Source of the DNA: Acidimicrobiales bacterium
Lineage (GTDB): Bacteria; Actinomycetota; Acidimicrobiia; Acidimicrobiales; Aldehydirespiratoraceae
Assembly (NCBI GenBank): GCA_033344915.1
Contig: JAWPML010000001.1
Span: forward strand, 3,614,263-3,678,262
Direction of reading: 5' to 3'
DNA: 64,000 nucleotides
Position numbers and translations under genes: made by a program. How positions within the stretch are numbered: the stretch's first letter is position 1; each line of letters starts with the position of its first letter. The notes beneath the pieces were generated by a model. That model was not told where the DNA came from and did no database searches. It worked only from the letters and a program-made list of their open reading frames with translations. Shown here piece by piece: positions 42,139-50,440 of the stretch.

Positions 42139-42792
42139 TCAGTCGTACTTGCGACGCTGCCGTTCCTCGAGCCGGGCGGCCAGCGCCGCGGCCTCGGTGC
42201 GGCGGACGAGCCCGAGTTTCGCGAGCACGCTCGACACATAGTTCTTGACCGTCTTCTCGGCGATGTACATCTGTTCGCCGATCTCGCGGTTCGACAGACC
42301 CTGGCCGATGTGGTCGAAGACCTGTCGCTCCTTGTCGGTGAGCGTCTCGATGGCGCCCGCCTCGGTGTCGCGGAGGCGCTGCATCGCCATGCGGGTCTCG
42401 GCGGCGTCGAGGAGCTGGGCCCCGGCCGCGACCTTGCGGATCGACTCGATGAGATCGTTGCCGCGCACCTGCTTGAGCACGAATCCGGCGGCGCCGGCGA
42501 GCGCCGCGTCGACGAGGGCTTCATCGTCCTCGAAGGACGTGAGCATCAGGCACTGGCATTCGGGCCGGGCGCTGCGGATCTCGCGGCAGGCGTTGATGCC
42601 GTTGCCGGCGTCGTCGCCCAGGCGCACGTCCAGCACCGCGACGTCGACCTCCTGGGCCACGACGGTCCGCACGATCTCCTCCGCCGTGGACGCCTGCCCG
42701 ACGACCTCCATGTCGTCGTTCGCGTTGACGAGTTCGGCGACGCCGTGACGGACGATCTCGTGATCGTCGAGAAGGGCGACGCGGATCGACAT
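42139..42792 (-). CDS. NarL/DevR-type response regulator
   Basis: 217 residues. Receiver with LLDDHEIVRHGV, phospho-Asp in VDVAVLDVRLGDDAG near residue 54 and Lys in GAAGFVLKQVRG. LuxR-type helix-turn-helix: LTDKERQVFDHIGQGLSNREI, then EKTVKNYVSSVLAKLGL. It is close to mycobacterial DosR (DevR). It is 35 bp downstream of the universal stress protein gene and probably on the same transcript from the palindrome at 44203. Confidence 0.9.
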   Translation of the reverse strand: MSIRVALLDDHEIVRHGVAELVNANDDMEVVGQASTAEEIVRTVVAQEVDVAVLDVRLGDDAGNGINACREIRSARPECQCLMLTSFEDDEALVDAALAGAAGFVLKQVRGNDLIESIRKVAAGAQLLDAAETRMAMQRLRDTEAGAIETLTDKERQVFDHIGQGLSNREIGEQMYIAEKTVKNYVSSVLAKLGLVRRTEAAALAARLEERQRRKYD

Positions 42793-42827
42793 GGGTGGAG
42801 TCTCGCGCAGGCGAGGTGGCCCGTCGC

Positions 42828-43730
42828 TCAGCCGGGGATGACCGCGATCGGGCACTTCGGCTTGTGGATGAGCGCCGTCGTGGTCGAGCCGAGGAAGAAG
42901 TGGGGGAGACCGGTGCGGCCGCGGCGACCGACGATCAGGAGATCGGAGACCTCGGATCGGCTCAGCAGCACCCATCGGGGGTCGCCCTCGGAGATCTGGC
43001 GGATGACGCGGGTCTCATCGATCCCGAGCTCGGCGCACACCTTGTCGGCGGCCTCGTTGACGATGGCCTGCGCGGCGGCCTTGAGCGCGCGGATGTCGAA
43101 CCGGTTCACGCCGTACAGGATCGGCCCGTCGACCGGCGTCTGCCAGGCGGTGATCGCGGAGATCTCGGCGTCGTCGGGCGAGTTCGTCAACGCCCACCGG
43201 AGGGCGTCGAGCGAGTGGTCCGAGCCATCGACCCCGACCACGATGCGCTCGCTCGTCTCCGAGGGGACCGGCGCGTCGCGGACAGGGACGATGACGAGAG
43301 GGACCGGCGAGTGATCGGCGCAATGGCGACCGACAGAGCCGATCACATTGCTCCGGACCGGTCCGCGGCTCCGTGTGCCGACCACCAGGAGTTCGGCATC
43401 ACGGGCCACGTCGACGAGGACCGTGCCCGGATCTCCTCGTCTGACGTCGACGGGTTCGTGGGGAACGTCGGCGAGGTCCTCCACACAACTCTCGGCGGCT
43501 TCGCGTGCGGCGAGCGCCATCTCCTCCACGGGCGGCGCCGCGGCCGCCCCGAAGGGGAGTGGTGCCCAGGTGGCGAGCGGGTAGTCCCACGTGTGGACCG
43601 GGCGGACGGGGCCGAACCGATCGGTCCGTGCCGCCGCCCAGGCGAGCGCGGCCGCGGAGGCTTCACCGCCGTCGACCCCGACGACGATGCCGTGGCGTTC
43701 GGCGGCGGCGATGGGCTGGGATTCGTTCAT
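42828..43730 (-). CDS. Universal stress protein, tandem Usp domains
   Basis: 300 residues, two Usp domains. Each has the ATP-binding GxxG-9x-G(S/T) type motif: GTRSRGPVRSNVIGSVGRH in the first and GRRGRTGLPHFFLGSTT in the second. Tandem Usp proteins of this kind are numerous in the mycobacterial DosR dormancy regulon. It overlaps the upstream PNPOx-like gene by 4 bp and precedes the DosR-like gene, so all three are probably expressed under the same conditions. Confidence 0.92.
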   Translation of the reverse strand: MNESQPIAAAERHGIVVGVDGGEASAAALAWAAARTDRFGPVRPVHTWDYPLATWAPLPFGAAAAPPVEEMALAAREAAESCVEDLADVPHEPVDVRRGDPGTVLVDVARDAELLVVGTRSRGPVRSNVIGSVGRHCADHSPVPLVIVPVRDAPVPSETSERIVVGVDGSDHSLDALRWALTNSPDDAEISAITAWQTPVDGPILYGVNRFDIRALKAAAQAIVNEAADKVCAELGIDETRVIRQISEGDPRWVLLSRSEVSDLLIVGRRGRTGLPHFFLGSTTTALIHKPKCPIAVIPG

Positions 43731-44167
43731 GACGACACGTCCTGTTCTCCGGCCGGTGCCTGGATACGGCGCCCGGTCACACGTTCGGGGGTGATGCGCA
43801 GCACTCGATGCTTGACGCCCGACGCCCAGGGGTCGGTGTCGACCTGGGCGTCGTGGAGCACGTCGTCGAGCTTGGTCGACTCATGGGCCACGCCGTGGAC
43901 CACGACCGACCAGCCGCAATGGTTCAGCTCGTCCAGATCGTCGATCTCGAACGCGACCAGCTCGCCCATCAACGCCGCGGCGAGCTTGGTGCCCTCGGCG
44001 GTTCGGACCACGATGTCGCCGTCGACGATCCGATAGTTGACCGGGAAGATGTCGGGCTGGTGGCCCACGGCGACGACGAGCCGGCCGATCACGTGGTTCC
44101 CCAGGCGCGCCCAGCACTCACCCTCGTCCATCGTCTCGAGGGAGGTCGGCGGGAGGCTGGAGGTCAT
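43727..44167 (-). CDS. Pyridoxamine 5'-phosphate oxidase-like (split-barrel flavin) protein
   Basis: 146 residues. Pyridox_ox_2/PNPOx split barrel with CWARLGNHVIGRLVVAVGH and IFPVNYRIVDGDIVVRTAEGT near the start. Small members bind FMN, F420 or heme, and one group appears in the DosR regulon. ATG at 44167. The DosR-like palindrome at 44203-44216 is 35 bp upstream. It leads the PNPOx-Usp-regulator unit. Confidence 0.85.
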   Translation of the reverse strand: MTSSLPPTSLETMDEGECWARLGNHVIGRLVVAVGHQPDIFPVNYRIVDGDIVVRTAEGTKLAAALMGELVAFEIDDLDELNHCGWSVVVHGVAHESTKLDDVLHDAQVDTDPWASGVKHRVLRITPERVTGRRIQAPAGEQDVSS

Positions 44168-44202
44168 GGAACCATGATCGGGCTCGCGCCGCGGCCGGCC
44201 CA

Positions 44203-44216
44203 GGGACCTAGGTCCC
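44203..44216. promoter_or_regulatory. Putative DosR/DevR box
   Basis: GGGACCTAGGTCCC is a perfect 14-bp palindrome. It keeps the GGGAC...GTCCC halves of the mycobacterial DosR box. It lies 35 bp upstream of the PNPOx-like gene and on the far side 57 bp upstream of thymidine kinase. The position suits activation of the minus-strand unit. The box is read by eye. Confidence 0.6.
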
Positions 44217-44273
44217 GTTGGCGTCGCCGCGACCGATGCCGGATCGGGACAGCCCGTGTAGGGTCGCCGGTCG

Positions 44274-44999
44274 ATGGCGCAGCTGCGATTCACCTTCGGG
44301 ACGATGGGGTCGGGGAAGTCCACCCAGGCCCTCCAGATCCATCACAATCTGCGCGCCCGCGGGCTCACGACGATCCTCACAACGCAGCTCGATCGGGCCG
44401 AAGGGCGGGTGTCGAGCCGACTCGGTGTCTCCGCCGAAGCCGAGATCGCGGATCCCGGCACCGATCTCTTCGAGATGGTCCGGCGTCGCATGGCGCGGCT
44501 CGGCAGCGTGGATGCCGTGATCTGCGACGAGGTGCAGTTCTACACGCCGAGTCAGTGCGAACAGCTGGCTCGTGTCGTGGACGATCTCGCCGTCGACGTC
44601 TACGCCTTCGGTCTGCTGACCAGCTTCCAGGGCCAACTCTTCCCCGGCACGGCCCGGATGCTCGAGCTCGCGGACGAGCGCACCGAGATCCAGGTCGAGG
44701 CCCGCTGCTGGTGCGGCTCCCGTGCCACCCACAACGCCCGCTTCGTCGACGGCGAGCAGGTCGTGTCCGGCCAGCTGAAGGTCGTCGGCGACACCTCCGG
44801 CCCCGCGTCGGGCGAGGTCACCTACGACCTGCTCTGTCGTGCCCACTGGATGGACGGCGCCCGCCGCGCCCGCGGCAGCCAACTCGAACTGCTCGACGCC
44901 GACGACGCCCGCACCCCGAACGCCGATGAGGACCACAGCGGCCCGGTCGAGGTCGATCCCGCCGCCGTCCCGACTCCCCTGAAAGCCAACGACCGTTGA
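44274..44999 (+). CDS. tdk: Thymidine kinase
   Basis: 241 residues. Phosphorylates thymidine for dTTP salvage. P-loop [12 protein letters not shown] near residue 9; [17 protein letters not shown] holds the Walker B-like Asp and the Glu-Gln pair; the zinc-ribbon cysteines are at [14 protein letters not shown] and, further on, YDLLCRAHW. The C-terminal tail is longer than usual and disordered-looking. It overlaps dcd by 4 bp, both in pyrimidine deoxynucleotide supply. Confidence 0.93.
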   Translation: MAQLRFTFGTMGSGKSTQALQIHHNLRARGLTTILTTQLDRAEGRVSSRLGVSAEAEIADPGTDLFEMVRRRMARLGSVDAVICDEVQFYTPSQCEQLARVVDDLAVDVYAFGLLTSFQGQLFPGTARMLELADERTEIQVEARCWCGSRATHNARFVDGEQVVSGQLKVVGDTSGPASGEVTYDLLCRAHWMDGARRARGSQLELLDADDARTPNADEDHSGPVEVDPAAVPTPLKANDR

Positions 45000-45562
45000 T
45001 CCTCTCCGACCGCACGATCCGCGAGCAGCTCGACGCCGGCCGCATCGTCATCGACCCACTCGACCCGAAGGGCCTCCAGCCCTCCTCGGTCGACCTCCGA
45101 CTCGACCGCTGGTTCCGCGTCTTTCGCAACCACACGATGAGCCACATCGACGTGAAGTCGAACCTCGAGGAGCTCACCCAGCTCGTCGAGGTCGCCGAGG
45201 ATGAGGCCTTCATCCTCCATCCCGGCGAGTTCGTGCTCGGCAGCACGCTCGAGCGGGTCGCGGTGCCCGACGACCTGGTCGCCCGCCTCGAGGGCAAGTC
45301 CAGCCTGGGCCGCCTCGGCCTGCTCATCCACTCGACGGCCGGGTTCGTCGACGCGGGGTTCGACGGTCAGCTCACGCTCGAGCTGAGCAATGTCGCCAAC
45401 CTGCCGATCACGCTCTACCCGAACATGAAGATCGGCCAGATCTCGTTCCAGCAGATGACCACCGCCGCCGACGTGCCCTACGGCACGGGGCCGCTGCGAT
45501 CGAAGTACAAGCACCAGCGGGGCCCCATGCCCAGCCGGTACTGGGAGAACTTCGAGGAGTGA
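44996..45562 (+). CDS. dcd: dCTP deaminase (possibly bifunctional dCTP deaminase/dUTPase)
   Basis: 188 residues. Trimeric dUTPase-fold enzyme. The N-terminus is [18 protein letters not shown]; substrate motifs are [34 protein letters not shown] (with the Glu that activates water), and [20 protein letters not shown]. Actinobacterial Dcd enzymes often yield dUMP directly. The start is the TTG at 44996, overlapping the tdk stop (TTGA). Confidence 0.95.
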   Translation: MILSDRTIREQLDAGRIVIDPLDPKGLQPSSVDLRLDRWFRVFRNHTMSHIDVKSNLEELTQLVEVAEDEAFILHPGEFVLGSTLERVAVPDDLVARLEGKSSLGRLGLLIHSTAGFVDAGFDGQLTLELSNVANLPITLYPNMKIGQISFQQMTTAADVPYGTGPLRSKYKHQRGPMPSRYWENFEE

Positions 45563-45567
45563 ACGGC

Positions 45568-45591
45568 GTTGTCCACAGTGCTGTGGACAAC
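45568..45591. promoter_or_regulatory. Two inverted DnaA-box-like 9-mers in one palindrome
   Basis: TTGTCCACA at 45569-45577 and its complement at 45582-45590, together with flanking bases, form a perfect 24-bp palindrome. TTGTCCACA is the actinobacterial DnaA box. It lies between convergent dcd and crgA and could also act as a hairpin. See the finding on DnaA boxes. Confidence 0.55.
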
Positions 45592-45602
45592 CGGCGGAAT
45601 CT

Positions 45603-45887
45603 TCAGCGGTACTGCGTGGCGGTGACGATGCCGCCCAGGATCATGCCGAGGCCGAGCAGAAGGATCGGATTCGACGTGTCCCAGATCGAGCCCACATAGT
45701 TCAGCAGGATCACGGCGACGCCGAGGCCCAACAGGCCGAACATCAGGACCGGCACCCAGAGTGGGCTCGGGGGGAGGTCCTCGTGGCCCGTGTGGGAGAC
45801 CGTCTCGGGTGTGTACCCCTCCGGGCGGGTGCCCTTCGGTGTGACCCGGCCCCCGGAGACGCGGCGCTTGTTCGGCTTCTGCGACAT
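45603..45887 (-). CDS. crgA: Cell division protein CrgA
   Basis: 94 residues. A soluble, basic N-terminal part (QKPNKRRVSGGRVTPKGTRP) precedes two membrane segments (WVPVLMFGLLGLGVAVILLNYV and NPILLLGLGMILGGIVTATQYR), the CrgA layout. CrgA recruits septum proteins in actinobacteria. The family is restricted to Actinobacteria, which supports the taxonomic guess. Confidence 0.85.
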   Translation of the reverse strand: MSQKPNKRRVSGGRVTPKGTRPEGYTPETVSHTGHEDLPPSPLWVPVLMFGLLGLGVAVILLNYVGSIWDTSNPILLLGLGMILGGIVTATQYR

Positions 45888-45942
45888 GAGATGATCCTAC
45901 TGGATTACATCAATGTGATTATCCCCCGACTTACACACAGCC

Positions 45943-45951
45943 TGTGGACAA
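45943..45951 (-). promoter_or_regulatory. DnaA-box-like 9-mer upstream of crgA
   Basis: TTGTCCACA on the minus strand (TGTGGACAA on plus). It lies 55 bp upstream of the crgA ATG, in the AT-rich gap that also holds that promoter, and just past the zinc-ribbon gene's end. Confidence 0.5.
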
Positions 45952-45954
45952 CCC

Positions 45955-46206
45955 CTATTCGATGGGCGCGACGAGGTCCATGTCCTCGAGGCAGTGGCGC
46001 GGGGGTTCGGGGTCCTCGTGGGGGGCGATGGTCATGCGCACTTCCGCACCACAGAGACTGCAGCGGTAGGCGATCTTGACCTTGCGGAGCTCCCCGGACG
46101 GCGGCGGCTCCGGCACGGGCCGGGCCAGGCCCCGCAGCATCGCCAGGCCGGCGCGGAAGATGATGAGCCCGACGGCGACCGCGACGATCACGTTGAACAC
46201 CTGCAC
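45955..46206 (-). CDS. Small membrane-anchored zinc-ribbon protein
   Basis: 83 residues. One membrane segment (FNVIVAVAVGLIIFRAGLAML) at the N-terminus, then a Pro-rich linker and a zinc-ribbon-like patch YRCSLCGAEVR with a later PPRHCLED. Function unknown. It starts about 10 bp after the degenerate thiolase gene's stop. Confidence 0.7.
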   Translation of the reverse strand: MQVFNVIVAVAVGLIIFRAGLAMLRGLARPVPEPPPSGELRKVKIAYRCSLCGAEVRMTIAPHEDPEPPRHCLEDMDLVAPIE

Positions 46207-46215
46207 GACGAAAGC

Positions 46216-47334
46216 CTACGGGCAAGCCAGGATCGTCACGGCCGCGCCGGTCGGGCCGAAGGCGACGCACCCGACCACGTCGCCCGCGCCCGCGTGACCA
46301 ACGCCGTCGACGACGAGTCGGAGTTCCTCGGCCGCGGCGGTGTCGCCGACCGCCAGTGCGCCACCGGCGATGTTGACGCGCTCCGGATCGAGACCGGCTC
46401 GCTCGATGACGAGAAGGGTCGCCGCCGCGGTCGGTTCGGCGACCTCCCAGCGGGTGATCGCGGTGAGCGGGAGCCCGGCGCTCTGGAGCGCGACGCGGAT
46501 CGCCGCCGCGGCATCGCCCGTCGGGTCGAGAGGATGGCCGGCCGATCGAGCGCGGGCGGTGATCCGCGGTCGGCCCTCGGCCTCGGCGGTGGTGAGCTCG
46601 ATCACGGTCACGCCGTCGGCGGGTGGGGAGAAGGTGAATCCGGTGACCGTCCCGGCCGGATCGAAGCTCGGCGGCATCGCCGCCGGATCCTCCGGTGGCA
46701 CCCGCAGCACATCAGCGGTGATCGGGGTGCCCCGCTGGATCGCGGCGCGTTCACCGGGGCGAGCGTCGACCGGCTCGATCGTCGCGGGGGCGAGCAGTCC
46801 CCGCCGCTCGTGACTCCCGGTCGTCCACTCGTCCTGCTCGGTCCGACCGATGCCGGCCGCGGTCGCGGCTCGATCAGCGGCCGCCGGAGCGGGCAGCAGG
46901 CCGCCCTCCCCTTCGACGCGCGTCGCCGGACCGTCGCCCCACGGGCGACCGTAGGTGCGGGCGAGCGCCGAGGCGCCCGGCGCGACGACCGACGCGCTGC
47001 ACACGCCGACGACCACCGCGCGGCCGATGTCGCCCGCCTCGAGGGCGGCGCAGGCGGCATGAAGGGCGGCCGTGCCACTCGTCTCGCCCCGGTCGACGAC
47101 GGTGCCACCGATGCGATCCGGCCATCCGGCGGTGAGGATCGCGGCCCGGGCCATGTCCGCGCCCTGGGCTCCGACCGGCTCGGTGCAACCGAGCCAGACC
47201 TCGTCGATGATCGCGGGGTCGGCGACGGTCGCGTTCATCAGCGTCGCCGCCAGATCGACCGGGTGCCACCCGCCGAGCGCGCCGTCGGTGCCGGCGAAGG
47301 GGCTGCGACGAGCGGCGGCGATGCGGACGGGCAC
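46216..47334 (-). CDS. Thiolase-fold protein lacking catalytic residues
   Basis: 372 residues. Sequence layout is that of an acetyl-CoA acetyltransferase: MPVRIAAARRSPFAGTDGAL at the start, DEVWLGCTEP, and NIAGGALAVGDTAAAE. The nucleophile Cys motif (NxxCxSG) reads DRGETSGTAA, and the GHP His motif reads GDT. The third motif retains a Cys (GCVAFGPTG). Probably not an active thiolase; perhaps a regulator or a lipid-transfer protein related to SCP2-thiolases. Confidence 0.8.
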   Translation of the reverse strand: MPVRIAAARRSPFAGTDGALGGWHPVDLAATLMNATVADPAIIDEVWLGCTEPVGAQGADMARAAILTAGWPDRIGGTVVDRGETSGTAALHAACAALEAGDIGRAVVVGVCSASVVAPGASALARTYGRPWGDGPATRVEGEGGLLPAPAAADRAATAAGIGRTEQDEWTTGSHERRGLLAPATIEPVDARPGERAAIQRGTPITADVLRVPPEDPAAMPPSFDPAGTVTGFTFSPPADGVTVIELTTAEAEGRPRITARARSAGHPLDPTGDAAAAIRVALQSAGLPLTAITRWEVAEPTAAATLLVIERAGLDPERVNIAGGALAVGDTAAAEELRLVVDGVGHAGAGDVVGCVAFGPTGAAVTILACP

Positions 47335-47407
47335 GGCGGCAGTCTCCTACACTGCCGCAGCAGACGGGGAGCCGAGCACGCGCTCACCGGTTCGAGGGAG
47401 GAGCGTC

Positions 47408-47932
47408 ATGAACGACGCAGACTGGGTTGATCTCGCGCTCGCGATCGCGCGGGTGTGGATGGGCGGGATGATGTTCGCCCACGGTTACCGCCATGTGGAG
47501 TCCGTGCGGAGCGGCCCGGGGATGGCCGACTGGTTCGAGAGCCTCGGCCTGAAGAACGGCCCGCTGCAGGCGTGGAGCGTCACGATCACCGAGCTGGTGT
47601 TCGGCGCCATGTTGGTGGTCGGGCTGCTCACGCCGCTCGCCTACGCCGGCACCGCTTCGATCGTGCTCGTCGCGCTGGTCACCGCCCATCGCAACAACGG
47701 TTTCTTCATAAACAACCCCGGCCAGGGCTGGGAGTATGTGGCGACGATCGCGGTGCTGTCGATCGCCCTCGGCGGCCTCGGCCCCGGATCGTGGTCGATC
47801 GACGACGCGCTCGAGCTGGACTTCGTCTTCGAACCGAGCACGGCCCTGCCGCTCACCGCCGCCGTTGCGATCGGCGGCACGGTGTTGTTCCTCGCCACCT
47901 TCTGGCGGCCGCCGGCGTCGACCGACGGCTGA
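47408..47932 (+). CDS. DoxX-family membrane protein
   Basis: 174 residues, four membrane segments. RVWMGGMMFAHGYRHVESVR in the first, then ITELVFGAMLVVGLLTPLAY, a loop with HRNNGFFINNPGQGWEY, and the last segment. DoxX proteins link to thiosulfate:quinone oxidoreductase or redox homeostasis. The GFFINNPGQGWEY loop is typical of the actinobacterial group. Confidence 0.85.
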   Translation: MNDADWVDLALAIARVWMGGMMFAHGYRHVESVRSGPGMADWFESLGLKNGPLQAWSVTITELVFGAMLVVGLLTPLAYAGTASIVLVALVTAHRNNGFFINNPGQGWEYVATIAVLSIALGGLGPGSWSIDDALELDFVFEPSTALPLTAAVAIGGTVLFLATFWRPPASTDG

Positions 47933-47935
47933 TCC

Positions 47936-48547
47936 TCAGCCCAACTCGTCGAAACAGTTGACGGCGCCTTCGGGCAGGCGCTGCGCGCACGTCCGGCCGA
48001 ACTCCTCGTAGCCGCTACCGGCCGGCGCGGTCGCCGCGAGCTCGTCGCACACGAGGTTGTTGCCCGACGCGCACGAGTCCCACAGGAGGTCGAACACCTC
48101 GTCGTCGCCGTAGGTGAACACGTCGTCGGCTGCGGCCGATTCGTTGGCGAGACACTCGGCCACCGCTCCGGCCGCATCGTCCGCTTCGAGATGTTCGAGC
48201 GCACAGATCGCCTCCGCCTGGGTCATGACGGTCCCCTCCGACGCGGCCGCGACGATGAAGGCCTCGACGAACGCCGGGATGCGGGTGAGGTCGTCGATGC
48301 ATCCGACGGTGACGCCGATGAGCTCGGTGTCCTCCTCCGCCGTGATCTCGTCGTCGAGGATCGCGCTCGGCGCGATGCCCGTCCCGATCAGGCCCTCGAG
48401 CACGCAGCGATGCTCGGCATCGCTCAACTCGGCGTCGATCAGTCGGGCGATGGCTTCGTTCTGTTCCGGTGTCGCGGCCCGGCCGTCGTCGCCGCAGCCG
48501 GCCAGGGCCATGGCGAACGCGAGACCGAGGGCGAGGACGCGGCTCAC
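47936..48547 (-). CDS. Secreted lipoprotein, unknown function
   Basis: 203 residues from the GTG at 48547. Signal with lipobox ALAGCGDD near residue 18. The mature part is helical with seven cysteines, in paired patterns (EHRCVLEGLIG, GCIDDLTR, AICALEHLE, AECLANES, DSCASGNNLVCDEL, RTCAQR and NCFDEL), typical of acidimicrobial Cys-rich lipoproteins. It overlaps the MOSC gene stop by 4 bp, in GTGA form. Confidence 0.75.
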   Translation of the reverse strand: MSRVLALGLAFAMALAGCGDDGRAATPEQNEAIARLIDAELSDAEHRCVLEGLIGTGIAPSAILDDEITAEEDTELIGVTVGCIDDLTRIPAFVEAFIVAAASEGTVMTQAEAICALEHLEADDAAGAVAECLANESAAADDVFTYGDDEVFDLLWDSCASGNNLVCDELAATAPAGSGYEEFGRTCAQRLPEGAVNCFDELG

Positions 48548-49245
48548 GCGGGCCGCAGCTCGTCGCCGACCCGCACGGTGCCGCCCCGCACCACGAGGGC
48601 ACCGACCGCGAGCCTCGTCTCCCGCTCGTTGTTGATGGCACGCAGGACGTCGAGATCGCGGCCGAGCCCCGGCTGGGGGCGCGTGACGATGACGCAGCGA
48701 TCGATCTGTTTCATCACGCCGAGCCGCACCTCGCCGAGATCGACCTCCCGGCCGACGAGCTCGTCCTCGCCGTCGCCGTCGAGGATGACGTTGGTGCGGA
48801 ACCGTCGCCGGTCCCAGGCCCCCAGGGTCGATGTGGACACCAGCGAGACCCGGCTGACGGTGCTGTCGTGCCACGCGTCACCCGGGCCCTGCCAGCTCAC
48901 CCAGTCCTCGTCGTTCTCGAAGTCCAGGGGAACCTCGTAGGTGCCACCGTCCTGCCCGGCGGCACACGCGAGCGTGACCGGGCGACCGAGCCAGTCGGAG
49001 AGCTCGGCGCTGGTGCGGAGCTCGTCGCCCGCCTCGGTGCTGACGACCGGCTCACCGTCCTCGATCCGGGCGTTCGCCATCAGCAGCTGTGGTTCGCGCC
49101 GCGCCGTGAGGACGTTGCCGGTGGCGTCGTCGACGAGCCCCCAGCCCCGGTCGTGGGTGATGCCGAAGTCGCCGATGGTCGCCTCCTGCAGCTGCTCGCC
49201 ACCGATCGACTTGATGGGGAATCGCCAGATGTCCAGGACGCGCAT
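48544..49245 (-). CDS. MOSC-domain protein
   Basis: 233 residues. MOSC_N (VLDIWRFPIKSIGGEQLQEA) and the MOSC barrel with RFRTNVILDGDGEDELVGRE and the conserved Cys in QIDRCVIVTRPQPGLGRDLD. Such proteins carry sulfur for molybdenum cofactor or drive reductive reactions with it. ATG at 49245. The 264-bp upstream gap holds four hairpins. Confidence 0.85.
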   Translation of the reverse strand: MRVLDIWRFPIKSIGGEQLQEATIGDFGITHDRGWGLVDDATGNVLTARREPQLLMANARIEDGEPVVSTEAGDELRTSAELSDWLGRPVTLACAAGQDGGTYEVPLDFENDEDWVSWQGPGDAWHDSTVSRVSLVSTSTLGAWDRRRFRTNVILDGDGEDELVGREVDLGEVRLGVMKQIDRCVIVTRPQPGLGRDLDVLRAINNERETRLAVGALVVRGGTVRVGDELRPA

Positions 49246-49270
49246 TGCGGCGACGGTAGCGGCTGGACGC

Positions 49271-49400
49271 GACGACGCCCGGTCGGCTGGGAACCGGGCG
49301 TCGTCAGTGGCGTCATTACCTGGATGGGACCCGGCGTCGATTCGCAGCGTGTCCCATCCAGGGAGTCTGGTTGCCGAGGTGTGTCGTCCGTCACCTCGGC
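49271..49400. other. Three successive strong hairpins in the MOSC/cyclase intergenic region
   Basis: Stems of 13 bp (49271-49283 with 49293-49305), 12 bp (49319-49330 with 49351-49362), and 9 bp (49373-49381 with 49392-49400), all perfect. A fourth, CTGGGGA/TCCCCAG, is at 49455-49472. No ORF fits. Readable from either strand; it could be the leader of the MOSC gene or of the cyclase gene, or a small RNA. Confidence 0.5.
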
Positions 49401-49443
49401 GGAGAGCCAGTGTGGATCCCACGGACGGCGGTCGTCAAGCGCG

Positions 49444-49517
49444 ATATCCACACCCTGGGGAGTTCTCCCCAGCGGAAACCTCGTTCATCCACAGGCCGAA
49501 GGGGGAAATGTGGACAA
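49444..49517. promoter_or_regulatory. DnaA-box-like cluster before the cyclase gene
   Basis: One perfect TTGTCCACA (minus strand, 49509-49517) and two one-mismatch copies, ATATCCACA at 49444-49452 and TCATCCACA at 49485-49493, on plus. The perfect copy overlaps the GTG start of the cyclase gene, so protein bound here could affect its translation or transcription. Confidence 0.45.
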
Positions 49518-50376
49518 TCGTCGCCGTCTGGTCGTCTCCCCTACACTTTCGGAGGTGCTCGGCCGCTGGGTGTCCCACGCCCTCATCTATCTCTCGGTGT
49601 GCTCCACGATCTCGCTGATCTGGGTGCTGCTGACGGACGGCACGGCCGACGACCTGAAGGACTACGCCGCGACGCCCGGCGATGCCCTGACGCTCAGCTT
49701 CTGGCCTGTCTGGTTCTGGCTGCTGTGGGGCACGGTGCTGGCGATGCACCTCGCGCTGGTGGTCGGCCGGCTGATCCCGGGCCGCCGGCGGCGTCGTCAT
49801 CGGGCGATCCACACGCCCGGCGTGCGTCATGTGGTGGCGATGTTCACCGATCTCTCCGGGTCGACATCGGTGAACGAGCGGATCGGCGACGACGCCTGGG
49901 CCGAGCTCGTCGCCGATCATCGGCGGCTCGTCCGCCGGGTCACCTCCGAGCACGGCGGGCGGGAGGTCGGTACGCAGGGCGACGGCTTTTTCGTGCGCTT
50001 CTCGGAATCCGCGCCGGCGATCGCGTGCGCGACCGCCATCCAGGAGCGGTCGAAAGCACAACGAGACGAGGGGTCGGACCTGCCCCCGGTGCGCATCGGG
50101 ATCCACCAGGGCGACGCCGTTCATGATCGCGACGACGTGCTCGGGCAGGTCGTCAACGTCGCCGCCCGCCTGCTCGAGATCGCCGCGCCCGACGAGATCC
50201 TGATCACCGAGCCGGTGGCGGACGGCACCCCGACCGAACTGCTGGAGGATCGGGGGTTGGTGCAGCTCAAGGGCATGTCGCAACCGCGCCATGTCCTCGC
50301 CCTGCGCTGGGACCCCTCCGCGCCGCTGAAGCCGCCCCAACGGGCCCGTCGTCCCGCCCGCCGCCGGCGCGCGTGA
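49510..50376 (+). CDS. Two-TM-domain class III adenylate/guanylate cyclase
   Basis: 288 residues from the GTG at 49510. Residues 1-90: two membrane segments (ALIYLSVCSTISLIWVLL and FWPVWFWLLWGTVLAMHLALV) in the 2TM-domain arrangement, with GRWVSHALIY before the first. The catalytic domain has MFTDLSGSTSVNERIGD with the metal-binding Asp, GTQGDGFFVRF, and GQVVNVAARL. It makes cAMP or cGMP at the membrane. The C-terminal tail is basic (ARRPARRRRA). Confidence 0.85.
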   Translation: MDNRRRLVVSPTLSEVLGRWVSHALIYLSVCSTISLIWVLLTDGTADDLKDYAATPGDALTLSFWPVWFWLLWGTVLAMHLALVVGRLIPGRRRRRHRAIHTPGVRHVVAMFTDLSGSTSVNERIGDDAWAELVADHRRLVRRVTSEHGGREVGTQGDGFFVRFSESAPAIACATAIQERSKAQRDEGSDLPPVRIGIHQGDAVHDRDDVLGQVVNVAARLLEIAAPDEILITEPVADGTPTELLEDRGLVQLKGMSQPRHVLALRWDPSAPLKPPQRARRPARRRRA

Positions 50377-50440
50377 GCCGCAGGATCCGGCCGGATCAGG
50401 GCCGCGCGGCCCTTGCGGCTCCGACACGGACTGTGTGACC

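Noticed and set aside
45568-45591. Chromosomal replication origin
   Set aside because: Two DnaA boxes plus a few scattered ones, with no dnaA, dnaN or AT-rich unwinding region in the window.
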